Assembly (NCBI RefSeq): GCF_001894825.1
Contig: NZ_BCWY01000035.1
Span: 1 to 64,000, forward strand
Direction of reading: 5' to 3'
DNA length: 64,000 bases
Source: Rhodococcus jostii NBRC 16295
Lineage (GTDB): Bacteria > Actinomycetota > Actinomycetes > Mycobacteriales > Mycobacteriaceae
In this document: piece by piece, positions 27,472 through 36,266 of the stretch
Numbering within the stretch: the stretch's first letter is position 1
Layout of the letters: each line of letters begins with the position of its first letter
Translations under genes and position numbers: made by a program
The notes under the pieces: generated by a model
What the model saw: only the letters and a program-made list of their open reading frames with translations
Databases searched by the model: none
What the model was told of the DNA's origin: nothing

Positions 27472-28644
27472 CTACTTCAGCGCCTGCTCGATGTCGCCCA
27501 CGAGGTCGGCGGCGTCTTCGATGCCGACGGACAGGCGCACCAGGTCGTCCGGGACCTCGAGCAGCGATCCGGCGGTGGAGGCGTGGGTCATGGCGCCCGG
27601 GTGCTCGATCAGCGACTCGACGCCGCCCAGCGACTCGGCCAGCGTGAAGATCTCGGTGCGCGAGCAGAAGTCCAGCGCGGCCTGCTTGCCGCCGGCGAGG
27701 CGCACCGAGATCATGCCGCCGAAGCGGCGCATCTGCTTCTCGGCCACCTTGTGGCCGGGGTGCGATTCGAGGCCGGGGTAGATCACCTGCGACACCGCGG
27801 AGTGGCCGGTGAGCAGTTCGACGACCCTCTCGGCGTTGTCGCTGTGGCGCTCCATGCGCAGGGACAGGGTCTTGATGCCGCGGAGGGTGAGGAACGCGTC
27901 GAAAGGTCCGGGGACGGCACCGGCACCGTTCTGCAGGAATGCGAACGCCGTGTCGAGCTCTTCGTCGTTGGTGACGAGTGCGCCGCCGACGACGTCGGAG
28001 TGTCCGCCGATGTACTTGGTGGTCGAGTGCAGCGCGACGTCGGCACCGAGCTGCAGCGGCTGCTGCAGGTACGGCGACGCGAACGTGTTGTCGACGACGA
28101 TCTTCGCCCCGGCCTCGTGCGCGATGTCGGACAGCGCCTCGATGTCGCCGATGTTGAGAAGCGGGTTGGTGGGCGTCTCGACCCACACGAGCTTGGTGTT
28201 GGGACGGATCGCCTCGCGGACGGCGTCCACGTCGGACACGGCGGCGGGCGTGTATTCGATGCCCCACTGGGTGAAGACCTTGTCGATCAGGCGGAACGTG
28301 CCGCCGTAGGCGTCGTTCGGGATGACGAGGTGGTCGCCGGGGCGAAGTGCGGCGCGGAGCAGGCAGTCGGTGGCGGCCATGCCCGAACCGAAGGCGCGAC
28401 CGTACGTACCCGACTCGAGGGCTGCGAGGTTGGCCTCGAGCGGTCGTCGGGTGGGGTTGCCGGTGCGGGCGTACTCGAATCCGTTCCGCATGCCGCCGAC
28501 GCCGTCCTGCGCGAACGTCGAACTCGCGTAGATCGGGACGTTGACGGCGCCCGTCTGCGGGTCCGGGTCGAATCCGGCGTGCACGGCCTTGGTGGAGAAA
28601 CCCTGCCAGCTGATGTTGTCCGCTTTGCTGCGCTGCTCACTCAT
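27472..28644 (-). CDS. metB: Cystathionine gamma-synthase
   Basis: PLP enzyme that joins O-acylhomoserine and cysteine to give cystathionine on the way to methionine. Members can also act as gamma-lyases. The 390-residue protein has the Cys/Met-metabolism PLP signature DVALHSTTKYIGGHSD with the lysine, plus PIYASSTFAQD and MAATDCLLRAALRPGD. Position beside cbs matches mycobacterial metB. With cbs it can run transsulfuration in either direction. A lipoprotein gene lies between them. Confidence 0.9.
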   Translation of the reverse strand: MSEQRSKADNISWQGFSTKAVHAGFDPDPQTGAVNVPIYASSTFAQDGVGGMRNGFEYARTGNPTRRPLEANLAALESGTYGRAFGSGMAATDCLLRAALRPGDHLVIPNDAYGGTFRLIDKVFTQWGIEYTPAAVSDVDAVREAIRPNTKLVWVETPTNPLLNIGDIEALSDIAHEAGAKIVVDNTFASPYLQQPLQLGADVALHSTTKYIGGHSDVVGGALVTNDEELDTAFAFLQNGAGAVPGPFDAFLTLRGIKTLSLRMERHSDNAERVVELLTGHSAVSQVIYPGLESHPGHKVAEKQMRRFGGMISVRLAGGKQAALDFCSRTEIFTLAESLGGVESLIEHPGAMTHASTAGSLLEVPDDLVRLSVGIEDAADLVGDIEQALK

Positions 28645-28665
28645 GGCCCCCAGCCTAGTGGGGAC

Positions 28666-29217
28666 CTAATTCTCCAGATACTCCGCGATGGCGAAGGCGA
28701 CGTCGAGCTTGGTCGCGTCGCTGACGGAGGGGTCGAGCGCGTTGACGATGATGCTGTGTTCGGGTGTGAGCAGGGCCATCGCCACGACGTCGAGGACCAC
28801 CCCGCCGAACTGCGCGGACCGTGGGTCGGGCACGACGTTCGTCCCGTTCCGCATCTCGACGAGGACGGCCGGGTCGGTGACCTGAGGCTTCACCGACGCG
28901 GTGATCGTGCTCATCACGTTGGTCGGTCCCTTGGACCACGAGCAGGTCGGATCGATCGATCCGGGGAGGACGGCCTCAGTGAGGTGTGGCCGGTCCGACA
29001 CGAGCCGCCCGAGCGCCTTCGTCAGCGCGGCGCAGTCGGTGGACACAGTCGACCCCGGCGACGACACCGAGCCGGACCCCGGTGACGACACCGAGCCGAC
29101 GTCCGACGGTCCCGACTGCGCGACCGCTTCGCCCTCGATGCTGCTCCCGCAACCGGCGGCGGCGAACCCGAGCACAGCGACCGGGACCACCAGGCCACGG
29201 CGTAGACGAGCACTCAC
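28666..29217 (-). CDS. Putative lipoprotein with GSVSSPGS repeat linker
   Basis: A 183-residue protein: basic N-terminus, hydrophobic helix and lipobox AAAGC (Cys about residue 23), then a Ser/Pro/Gly linker containing two copies of GSVSSPGS, and a globular domain of about 125 residues with two cysteines (TDCAAL, PTCSW) that could form a disulfide. The layout resembles DUF3558-type actinobacterial lipoproteins, but I cannot confirm the family. It sits on the same strand between cbs and metB with short gaps. Confidence 0.6.
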   Translation of the reverse strand: MSARLRRGLVVPVAVLGFAAAGCGSSIEGEAVAQSGPSDVGSVSSPGSGSVSSPGSTVSTDCAALTKALGRLVSDRPHLTEAVLPGSIDPTCSWSKGPTNVMSTITASVKPQVTDPAVLVEMRNGTNVVPDPRSAQFGGVVLDVVAMALLTPEHSIIVNALDPSVSDATKLDVAFAIAEYLEN

Positions 29218-29310
29218 AGCGATTTCCCCCTCACGACCACCGGACCGGCACCCTGCTGTGCACCGTACGTTCCGCGCGCAGCAGGGACCAGTCTCGCCCC
29301 GACGTGTCGG

Positions 29311-30696
29311 CTAGGAGCCGGCGCTGAGGAAACCGAGGAGGTCGTGGCGGGTGATGACCCCGGCGGGCTTGCCGTCGTCGACGACCATCAGCGCGTCGGT
29401 GTCGCCCAGCGCCTTGGTGGCGGCCGACACCGGCTCACCCGAACCGATGAGCGGGAACGGCTTGCTCATGTGCTTCTCGACCGGATCCGCGAGGTGTGCG
29501 CGACCCTCGAACACGGCACTGAGCAGGTCGCGCTCGGTGACGCTGCCCGCGACCTCACCGGCCATGACGGGCGGCTCGGCGCCGACGACGGGCATCTGGG
29601 ACACCCCGTACTCGCGGAGGATCTCGATGGCGTCGCGCAGCGTCTCGGACGGGTGTGTGTGGACGAGGTCCGGGAGCTCGCCGGACTTGCCGCGCAGGAC
29701 GTCGCCGACGGTCTTCTCGTCAGGCTTGCCGTCGAGCGGGGTGCGGAGGAATCCGTAGGACGCCATCCACTTGTCGTTGAAGATCTTCGACAGGTAGCCG
29801 CGACCGCCGTCGGGGAGGAGGACGACGATGACGGCGTCGGGGCCCTCACGCTTGGCGACCTCGAGTGCGGCGACGACGGCCATGCCGCACGAGCCGCCGA
29901 CCAGCAGGCCCTCTTCGCGGGCGAGACGGCGGGTCATCTCGAAGGAGTCGGCGTCGGACACGGCGATGATCTCGTCCGGGATGGACGGGTCGTAGGCGGT
30001 CGGCCAGAAGTCTTCGCCGACGCCCTCGACCAGGTACGGACGCCCGGTGCCACCTGAGTAGACGGAACCCTCGGGGTCGGCGCCGATGACCTTCACCTTG
30101 CCGCCGGACACCTCCTTGAGGTAGCGGCCGGTGCCGGTGATGGTGCCGCCGGTGCCGACGCCCGCGACGAAGTGGGTGATCTTGCCGTCGGTGTCGGCCC
30201 AGATCTCGGGGCCGGTGGTCTCGTAGTGGCTCTGCGGGCCGCCCGGGTTGGAGTACTGGTTGGGCTTCCAGCCGCCGGGGAGCTCGCGGGCGAGGCGGTC
30301 GGAGACACTGTAGTAGCTGTCCGGATGCTCGGGCGCGACCGCGGTGGGGCACACCACCACCTCGGCGCCGTAAGCCTTGAGAACGTTGCGCTTGTCTTCG
30401 CTGACCTTGTCGGGGCAGACGAACACGCATTTGTATCCGCGCTTCTGTGCCACCAGGGCGAGGCCGATCCCGGTGTTGCCGGACGTGGGCTCGACGATGG
30501 TCCCGCCCGGCTTCAGCTCGCCCGACGCCTCCGCGGCGTCGATCATCTTGACCGCGATGCGGTCTTTCGAGCTTCCACCCGGGTTGAGGTATTCGATCTT
30601 GGCTGCAACGGTCCCGTGATTCTCACCGATGACGGAAGAGAGCTTGACGAGAGGGGTGTTGCCGATCAGGTCGACGACGTGTTCCGCGATGCGCAT
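29311..30696 (-). CDS. cbs: Cystathionine beta-synthase
   Basis: PLP enzyme that condenses serine (or O-acetylserine) with homocysteine. The 461-residue protein has the fold-type II core with the PLP lysine in NPGGSSKDRIA, TSGNTGIGLA and GTGGTITGTGRYL, followed by a regulatory CBS-domain pair (about residues 340-461, ending GVITRHDLLGFLSAG). No heme-binding N-terminal extension is present, as usual for bacterial enzymes. With metB it forms the transsulfuration pair. Length and order match mycobacteria. Confidence 0.9.
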   Translation of the reverse strand: MRIAEHVVDLIGNTPLVKLSSVIGENHGTVAAKIEYLNPGGSSKDRIAVKMIDAAEASGELKPGGTIVEPTSGNTGIGLALVAQKRGYKCVFVCPDKVSEDKRNVLKAYGAEVVVCPTAVAPEHPDSYYSVSDRLARELPGGWKPNQYSNPGGPQSHYETTGPEIWADTDGKITHFVAGVGTGGTITGTGRYLKEVSGGKVKVIGADPEGSVYSGGTGRPYLVEGVGEDFWPTAYDPSIPDEIIAVSDADSFEMTRRLAREEGLLVGGSCGMAVVAALEVAKREGPDAVIVVLLPDGGRGYLSKIFNDKWMASYGFLRTPLDGKPDEKTVGDVLRGKSGELPDLVHTHPSETLRDAIEILREYGVSQMPVVGAEPPVMAGEVAGSVTERDLLSAVFEGRAHLADPVEKHMSKPFPLIGSGEPVSAATKALGDTDALMVVDDGKPAGVITRHDLLGFLSAGS

Positions 30697-30825
30697 GCCT
30701 CCATGCTCCCAGATGCCCTGATCCGATGCTCACGGACGTCCGGCACGGGGACCCTGATCCGACTAGATTGGTACGGACGCAGTCCGCTGGAACCACCCGT
30801 GAGATGAGCACCAGGTAGCGGAAAG

Positions 30826-31857
30826 GTGAGACCAGTGCCCAAGAGCACCTGGCAGACCGGAGTGAAGGCCGGCGCCACGGCTGTCGTGGCAGGTTCGAGC
30901 GCAGGCACGTTGTCGTGGGTGGCGTATTCGTATCTGATGTCCCAGGCGACGGCGGCCCGGGGTGTGATCGGACGCAACGTCGCCAAGCCGCCGGAGGCCG
31001 ACGGCGTCTACTCCCCCGGCGTCCCGGTTCCCGAACGCTGGCTGCGGACCACCCGGTACGACGTCCACTTGATGATCTTCGGCGACTCGACGGCCGCGGG
31101 GGTGGGGTGTGTGTCAGCCGAGGAAGCGCCCGGCGTGCAGATCGCGACGCGCCTCGCCGACGAGACCGGGAAGCGGATCCGGCTGAGTACCAAGGCCATC
31201 GGCGGCGCCACGTCGCGCGGACTCAGTGGGCAGGTGGACGCGATGTTCGTGGCCGGACCGCCGCCGGACGCCGCGGTGATCCTGGTCGGCGCGAACGATG
31301 TCACGGCCAAGAACTCCATCCGGGCGTCGGCACGCCGGCTGGGAAACGCGGTCGAGCGATTGCGAAAACACGATTGCGCCGTCGTGGTCGGGACGTGCCC
31401 GGACCTCGGGGTGGTGACCGCGATCCCGCAACCGCTGCGCACCGTCGTCCGGACGTGGGGGTTGCGGCTGGCACGTGCGCAGGCGGCGGCGACCAGCGCG
31501 GCGGGGGGCCATCCGGTGGCGCTGGCCGACCTGCTGGCGCCCGAGTTCCTGGCGGCCCCCGATCGAATGTTCTCCTCCGACCACTTCCACCCGTCGGCGG
31601 CGGGGTACGAACTGGCGGCGATCCAGATCGTGCCCGTGCTCGCGACCGCGCTGGGCATGTGGCACGGCGGCCCACTCCCCGACCTGCCCGAGGTGTCGGA
31701 GGCCGCGGAGTCCCGCAAGCTGTCGACCCGAATGACGGCGTCGCTCAATCGTTTTCTGTGGCGGCGCGACGCCCGGCGGCGGTCACCCGGCCGCCTCGAC
31801 GACCTCCTCGCGATCGAGGAGGCCTCCGCGTCGAGGGCGCAACGGATCGCTGAGTGA
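30826..31857 (+). CDS. SGNH/GDSL family esterase
   Basis: A 343-residue hydrolase with the four SGNH blocks: GDSTAAGVG (Ser), GGATSRG (Gly), GANDVT (Asn) and DHFHPSAAGY (Asp/His). A hydrophobic N-terminal segment (about residues 15-38) suggests export or membrane anchoring. It matches the GDSL carboxylesterase next to cbs in mycobacteria. Natural substrate is unknown; short-chain acyl esters are typical. It is divergent from cbs with 129 bp between starts. The first in-frame start is used, and GTG 30835 is an alternative. Confidence 0.85.
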   Translation: MRPVPKSTWQTGVKAGATAVVAGSSAGTLSWVAYSYLMSQATAARGVIGRNVAKPPEADGVYSPGVPVPERWLRTTRYDVHLMIFGDSTAAGVGCVSAEEAPGVQIATRLADETGKRIRLSTKAIGGATSRGLSGQVDAMFVAGPPPDAAVILVGANDVTAKNSIRASARRLGNAVERLRKHDCAVVVGTCPDLGVVTAIPQPLRTVVRTWGLRLARAQAAATSAAGGHPVALADLLAPEFLAAPDRMFSSDHFHPSAAGYELAAIQIVPVLATALGMWHGGPLPDLPEVSEAAESRKLSTRMTASLNRFLWRRDARRRSPGRLDDLLAIEEASASRAQRIAE

Positions 31858-31965
31858 GATAGCCATGTCCACGCGGTCATCCGGCAACGTAAGTTGTCGG
31901 GAAGGCCACAGAACGGGTGGTCTGAAACACAGTCCAGGCCCCCCGCAGTTGACAAAGGAGTTTCC

Positions 31966-33183
31966 ATGCCCGAGGCAGTCATCGTCTCCGCAGTACGCTC
32001 ACCGATCGGCCGAGCCATGAAGGGCTCACTGAAGACCATCCGCCCGGATGATCTGACGACGCAGATGGTGGCCGCGGCGCTGGCGAAGGTGCCGGAGCTC
32101 GACCCCACCGAGATCGACGACCTGCTCCTCGGGTGCGGTCAGCCCGCCGGACAGTCGGGTTTCAACATCGCCCGGGTCGTCGCGGTGGAACTGGGCTACG
32201 ACTTCCTGCCCGGTGTCACCGTCAACCGCTACTGTTCGTCGTCGCTGCAGACCACCCGCATGGCGCTGCACGCGATCAGGTCCGGCGAGGGCGACGTGTT
32301 CGTCTCCGCCGGTGTCGAGTCGGTGTCCAGCTTCGTCACCGGCAACGCCGACGGCCTGCCGAACACCAAGAACGCGCGGTTCGCCGACGCCGAGGCGCGG
32401 ACCGCGAAGCTCGCGGAGGGCGGTGTTGCGTGGACCGACCCGCGCGAGAACGATCAGATTCCCGACGTCTACATCGCCATGGGCCAGACCGCGGAGAACG
32501 TCGCCTCGGCCACCGGCATCAGCCGTGAGGAGCAGGACCGGTGGGGCGTCCGGTCCCAGAACCGCGCGGAGGAGGCCATCAAGAACGGCTTCTTCGAGCG
32601 GGAGATCACCCCGGTCATCCTCCCCGACGGCACCGTTGTGTCCACCGACGACGGCCCCCGCGCCGGCACCACCTACGAGGGCATCAGCCAGCTCAAGCCG
32701 GTGTTCCGGCCGGACGGTACCGTCACCGCCGGCAATGCGTGCCCGCTCAACGACGGCGCCGCCGCGCTGGTGATCATGTCCGACACGAAGGCGAAGGCCC
32801 TCGGCCTGACCCCGCTGGCGCGCATCGTGTCGACCGGCGTGTCGGGCCTGTCGCCGGAGATCATGGGCCTCGGCCCGATCGAGGCCGTCAAGAAGGCGCT
32901 CGCCCTCGCGGGCAAGTCCATCTCCGACATCGATCTGTTCGAGATCAACGAGGCCTTCGCGGTGCAGGTCCTCGGTTCGGCCCGCGAACTGAAGATCGAC
33001 GAGGACAAGCTGAACATCTCCGGCGGCGCCATCGCCCTCGGCCACCCGTTCGGCATGACCGGTGCCCGCATCACCAACACCCTGCTCAACAACCTGCGTG
33101 AGCAGGACAAGACGTTCGGCGTCGAAACCATGTGCGTCGGCGGCGGGCAGGGTATGGCGATGGTCCTCGAGCGCCTGAGCTGA
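31966..33183 (+). CDS. Acetyl-CoA C-acyltransferase (thiolase)
   Basis: A 405-residue thiolase that cleaves 3-ketoacyl-CoA or condenses acetyl-CoA. Catalytic residues are seen: nucleophilic Cys in NRYCSSSLQTT, His in ALGHPFGMTGAR, and the second Cys in ETMCVGGGQGMA. It is the counterpart of mycobacterial fadA3 by position. Start ATG 31966 has AAAGGAG 5 bases upstream, whereas the longer frame lacks support. It is followed immediately by a family 1 palindrome and then a bidirectional terminator. Confidence 0.9.
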   Translation: MPEAVIVSAVRSPIGRAMKGSLKTIRPDDLTTQMVAAALAKVPELDPTEIDDLLLGCGQPAGQSGFNIARVVAVELGYDFLPGVTVNRYCSSSLQTTRMALHAIRSGEGDVFVSAGVESVSSFVTGNADGLPNTKNARFADAEARTAKLAEGGVAWTDPRENDQIPDVYIAMGQTAENVASATGISREEQDRWGVRSQNRAEEAIKNGFFEREITPVILPDGTVVSTDDGPRAGTTYEGISQLKPVFRPDGTVTAGNACPLNDGAAALVIMSDTKAKALGLTPLARIVSTGVSGLSPEIMGLGPIEAVKKALALAGKSISDIDLFEINEAFAVQVLGSARELKIDEDKLNISGGAIALGHPFGMTGARITNTLLNNLREQDKTFGVETMCVGGGQGMAMVLERLS

Positions 33184-33253
33184 GGCGGCTCCGCCGCTCG
33201 TGCGTGGTTAGCGAGTGCAGAGACTCGTCAACCACGCACGGGCGCGAAGCGCC
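33184..33253 (+). repeat. Stop-adjacent palindrome, family 1, downstream of the thiolase gene
   Basis: Directly after TGA: GGCGGCTCCGCCGC, the stem CGTGCGTGGTT / AACCACGCACG with inner CGAGT / ACTCG, then GGCGCGAAGCGCC. This is the cleanest copy in the window and nearly the same as the glyA copy. Confidence 0.7.
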
Positions 33254-33288
33254 GAAGGCCCCCGAGAGCATTGCTCACGGGGGCCTTC
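33254..33288. terminator. Bidirectional terminator between the thiolase and BI-1 genes
   Basis: GAAGGCCCCCG (33254-33264) pairs perfectly with CGGGGGCCTTC (33278-33288). It lies between convergent genes, after the family 1 palindrome. Confidence 0.75.
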
Positions 33289-33299
33289 GTCAGTTGCTG

Positions 33300-34154
33300 T
33301 TAGTCGCTGTTGAAGTAGCTCAGCAGTCGCAGGATCTCGACGTACAGCCACACCAGGGTGACGGTGAGTCCGAATGCGACGCCCCACGCTGCCTTCTCCG
33401 GCGCCTGGGCGCGGATCAGCTGGTCGGCGGCGTCGAAGTCCAGCAGGAAGCTGAACGCGGCGATGCCGATGCAGACGAGGCTGAAGATGATGGCGATCGG
33501 ACCGCCGTCGCGCAGGCCGAGGCCGCCTTCGGTGAAGAAGCTGGCGATCACGTTGCCGAGGACGAGGACGACGACACCGATGAGAGCGCCGATGATCATC
33601 CGCGTCAGGCGGGGCGTGACCCGGATGGCGCCGGTCTTGTAGACGACGAGCATGCCGAAGAACACACCGAACGTGCCGAGCACGGCCTGGGCGATGAGCG
33701 CCGCTCCCCCGACTCCGCCGAACGTGACGTCGGTGAACATGAACGACAGGGCGCCGAGGAACAGGCCCTCCGCCACCGCGTAGGCGAGAACGATGCCGGG
33801 GTTGTCCATCTTGCGGCCGAAGGTGGCCACGAGGACCAGCACGAGACCGACGAGGCCGCCACCGATGACCAGCGGGCCCGCGAGGTCCGCGTTGTTGCTC
33901 ACCAGGAAGTAGGAGATGATCGCCGACACCGTCAGCACGCCGAGCGTGACGCCCGTCTTGGTGACGACGTCGTCGATGGTCATCGAACGGTAGTCGGGGC
34001 CGGTCCGGTAAGGCTCGGCCTGGGTGTACTGCGGCTGACCGAACTGCTGCGTGACCTGCGCGGCGCCGGCCGTCGTAGATCCGAACGAGGCGTATCCGCC
34101 GCTGCCCTCTTGTTTGGGCAGGTTGCGGAACACCGGGTTACTGGTGGTGCGCAC
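33300..34154 (-). CDS. Bax inhibitor-1/YccA family membrane protein
   Basis: A 284-residue protein with a soluble N-terminal stretch of about 60 residues (Gln/Tyr/Gly-rich, FGQPQYTQAEPY) and seven membrane helices. The C-terminal acidic position LLDFDAADQLI in the last helices is typical of the BI-1 family calcium/pH-sensing site. Function in bacteria is unclear; a pH-dependent calcium leak is known for a Bacillus member. GTG 34154 is chosen because GAGAAGGG lies nine bases upstream, while ATG 34163 directly abuts that ribosome-binding site. Confidence 0.85.
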   Translation of the reverse strand: MRTTSNPVFRNLPKQEGSGGYASFGSTTAGAAQVTQQFGQPQYTQAEPYRTGPDYRSMTIDDVVTKTGVTLGVLTVSAIISYFLVSNNADLAGPLVIGGGLVGLVLVLVATFGRKMDNPGIVLAYAVAEGLFLGALSFMFTDVTFGGVGGAALIAQAVLGTFGVFFGMLVVYKTGAIRVTPRLTRMIIGALIGVVVLVLGNVIASFFTEGGLGLRDGGPIAIIFSLVCIGIAAFSFLLDFDAADQLIRAQAPEKAAWGVAFGLTVTLVWLYVEILRLLSYFNSD

Positions 34155-34318
34155 CGTGCACATCCCTTCTCGTGGCTCGCCGGGTGGATCCGGGTTTCTT
34201 GTACGTTGAACGTCCCGCACCCACCGCAAGTTCCCGTTCGTCGCTTTCGGGTCGGACAATTCGGACTCTACCGGTGCCCCGGTGACACTCGCCAGACGAG
34301 GCCGGTCCGGCGTGGCGG

Positions 34319-35461
34319 TCAGGCCACGGACCGGGTGACGGTGAACTTGGGATTGCGCCCGACGACGTCGGTGGGTCCGACGAGCCGCTGCAACCGGCCC
34401 CGGTACCCGAGATGGGAGTTGTATACGGTCCACAACTCGCCGCCGGGCCGGAGCACGCGTCCGGCTTCGGCGAACATCTTCGACGCACCGCCGGTGTGGA
34501 CGGCGGCGCCGACGTGGAACGGCGGGTTGCACAGGACGACGTCCAGGCTGTCGGTGCCGAGGCTGGACATGGCGTCGTCGCGCAGCGTGCTCACCCGGTC
34601 GTCGAGTCCGTTGGCGCGTGCGGTGGCCGCCGCCGACGCCACTGCAGCGGAGGACTGGTCGGTGGCGATCACCGACACGTCCGGTAGCAGCTTGGCCAGG
34701 CTGACGGCGAGAATGCCCGTTCCGCATCCGAGGTCGACGGCGGTCCGCGCGCGGGGGTTCACGCGGGGTAGGAAGTCGAGGAGGTACCGGGTTCCGATGT
34801 CCAGTTTGGCGCCGGCGAACGCGGCGCCGTACGACACGACGTCCAGACCGAGCTCGGCGAGGTGATCGGTGACGGGGTACGTCGGCGCCGTCACCGCCTC
34901 CGGACCGCTCGCGATCAGCACCCGCGACTTCTGTCTGCCGAGGGATGCGCGGACGGCGGAGAAGGAGCGCCCGAGCACGTCGTTCATGGCGGTGGAGATG
35001 TGCTTGTCGCGGCCACCGGCGTAGACGGCGACGGACGGGTCGGCGTAGCGGGCGATCGCCTCGGCGATCTCGGTGAGTTCGCTCAGGCTCCGGGGTAGCT
35101 GCATCAGCACGACCGTCGCGCCGCCGAGCAGTTCCTCGCCCAGCGCGGACGGCCGGTAGCGGTCGGACAGACCGGTCGTCTCGGCGTTGGCGGCCAGCGC
35201 CAGCTCGCCGGTCAGCGGGTCCTGGTGCACCCGGATTCCGGTGGCACCGTGCCCGGCCGCGGCGCCGAGGGTGAGTGCGCCGTAGTGGTCGCCGATCACG
35301 GCGACCGTGCCCGGGCGGGCCGCCGACAGGGCCGCCGCGGCCTCGTCGAGGATCAGCCGATCGGCGGCGTCGACGGCCACCAGGTTGGGGGCCTCGACAT
35401 CGGGACGGCGGCGCAGGCGGGAGAACAGGGCGTCCCGGTCGAACACTTCGGAGCCGGGCAC
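34319..35461 (-). CDS. RsmC/RlmG-type class I methyltransferase
   Basis: A 380-residue protein with the two-domain layout of rRNA guanine-N2 methyltransferases: a degenerate N-terminal methyltransferase-like domain and an active C-terminal one with motif I VDLGCGTGILAV (about residue 250) and motif IV CNPPFHVG. The NPPF motif indicates methylation of an exocyclic amino group, most likely 16S or 23S rRNA G. Start GTG 35461 lies one base after the upstream nitroreductase stop, so the pair is coupled. The exact rRNA target cannot be told from sequence. Confidence 0.85.
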   Translation of the reverse strand: MPGSEVFDRDALFSRLRRRPDVEAPNLVAVDAADRLILDEAAAALSAARPGTVAVIGDHYGALTLGAAAGHGATGIRVHQDPLTGELALAANAETTGLSDRYRPSALGEELLGGATVVLMQLPRSLSELTEIAEAIARYADPSVAVYAGGRDKHISTAMNDVLGRSFSAVRASLGRQKSRVLIASGPEAVTAPTYPVTDHLAELGLDVVSYGAAFAGAKLDIGTRYLLDFLPRVNPRARTAVDLGCGTGILAVSLAKLLPDVSVIATDQSSAAVASAAATARANGLDDRVSTLRDDAMSSLGTDSLDVVLCNPPFHVGAAVHTGGASKMFAEAGRVLRPGGELWTVYNSHLGYRGRLQRLVGPTDVVGRNPKFTVTRSVA

Positions 35462-35462
35462 G

Positions 35463-36170
35463 CTACTCGGACACCCACTGCGCGACGTCGGCGACGGATT
35501 CGCGGTGGGTGCGGAATCCGTTGACGGGGTTGTCCGTGTCGGGGTAGCCGAAGGAGATGGCGCAGACCACGCGGCGATCCTCGTCGAGTCCGAAGAATTC
35601 GTGGATGAACCGTGCACTTCCCGCGAGAGCGGCCTGCGGAATGGTCGCGACTCCGAGGCTCTGTGCGGCGAGGAGGAACGTGTCGACGTACAGCCCGCAG
35701 TCCACGGCGCCGTACGTGCCGAGCGCTTCGTGGGTGGTGACGATCGCGACGTGCGGCGCCCCGAAGAGGTCGAAGTTCTTGAGCGTCTGCTCCGCCGAGG
35801 CGGCGCGGTCGCCGGCCGCGATGCCGACGCTGGAGTACAGCTGCATCGCGCATTCCCGGCGGCGCAGCTTGTGCTCGCCCGTGTACTCGCGTGGGAAGTC
35901 GAAGTCGGACTCCTGCGGGTGGGTGCGCACGTACTGCGCCAACCCGGCGCGGAACCGCTCGGTGCCCTCTCCCTCGGTGATCGCGACCTGCCACGGCTGC
36001 GTGTTGCACCACGACGGCGTCTGCTGGGCGAGCTGGAGGATCCGCTCGATCACCTCACGCGGTACCTGCGTCGGCAGGTAGGCCCTGCAGCTGATTCGCG
36101 CGTCGAGGAGCTGGGCCAGGGTCTGCTCGGCCCTGCTTGTGTCCGCCGTGGCAATGCCGCTGTCCGTCAC
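35463..36170 (-). CDS. Nitroreductase family FMN enzyme
   Basis: A 235-residue flavoenzyme with the nitroreductase fold: an RISCRAYLP opening, QTPSWCNTQPWQVA FMN/dimer segment, GTYGAVDCGLYVDTFLLAAQSLG and the C-terminal GYPDTDNPVNGFRT. It probably uses NAD(P)H to reduce nitro, quinone or enone compounds. No specific substrate can be named. Start GTG 36170 has AGGAGA upstream, and longer frames overlap the divergent kinase and are rejected. It is coupled to the methyltransferase gene. Confidence 0.85.
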   Translation of the reverse strand: MTDSGIATADTSRAEQTLAQLLDARISCRAYLPTQVPREVIERILQLAQQTPSWCNTQPWQVAITEGEGTERFRAGLAQYVRTHPQESDFDFPREYTGEHKLRRRECAMQLYSSVGIAAGDRAASAEQTLKNFDLFGAPHVAIVTTHEALGTYGAVDCGLYVDTFLLAAQSLGVATIPQAALAGSARFIHEFFGLDEDRRVVCAISFGYPDTDNPVNGFRTHRESVADVAQWVSE

Positions 36171-36266
36171 CGTCGAATTCTCCTCGGGTCTACTCGTTCT
36201 CGAACACGCTCTCGGTGTCGTGCGACCGCGATATGCTGGCGTCAGTGCACCGAGAAGGTGATTGGA

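Noticed and set aside
26425-29085. A long open frame (about 886 codons) on the plus strand
   Set aside because: It is antisense to ilvA, metB and the lipoprotein gene, with no recognisable domain or ribosome-binding site.
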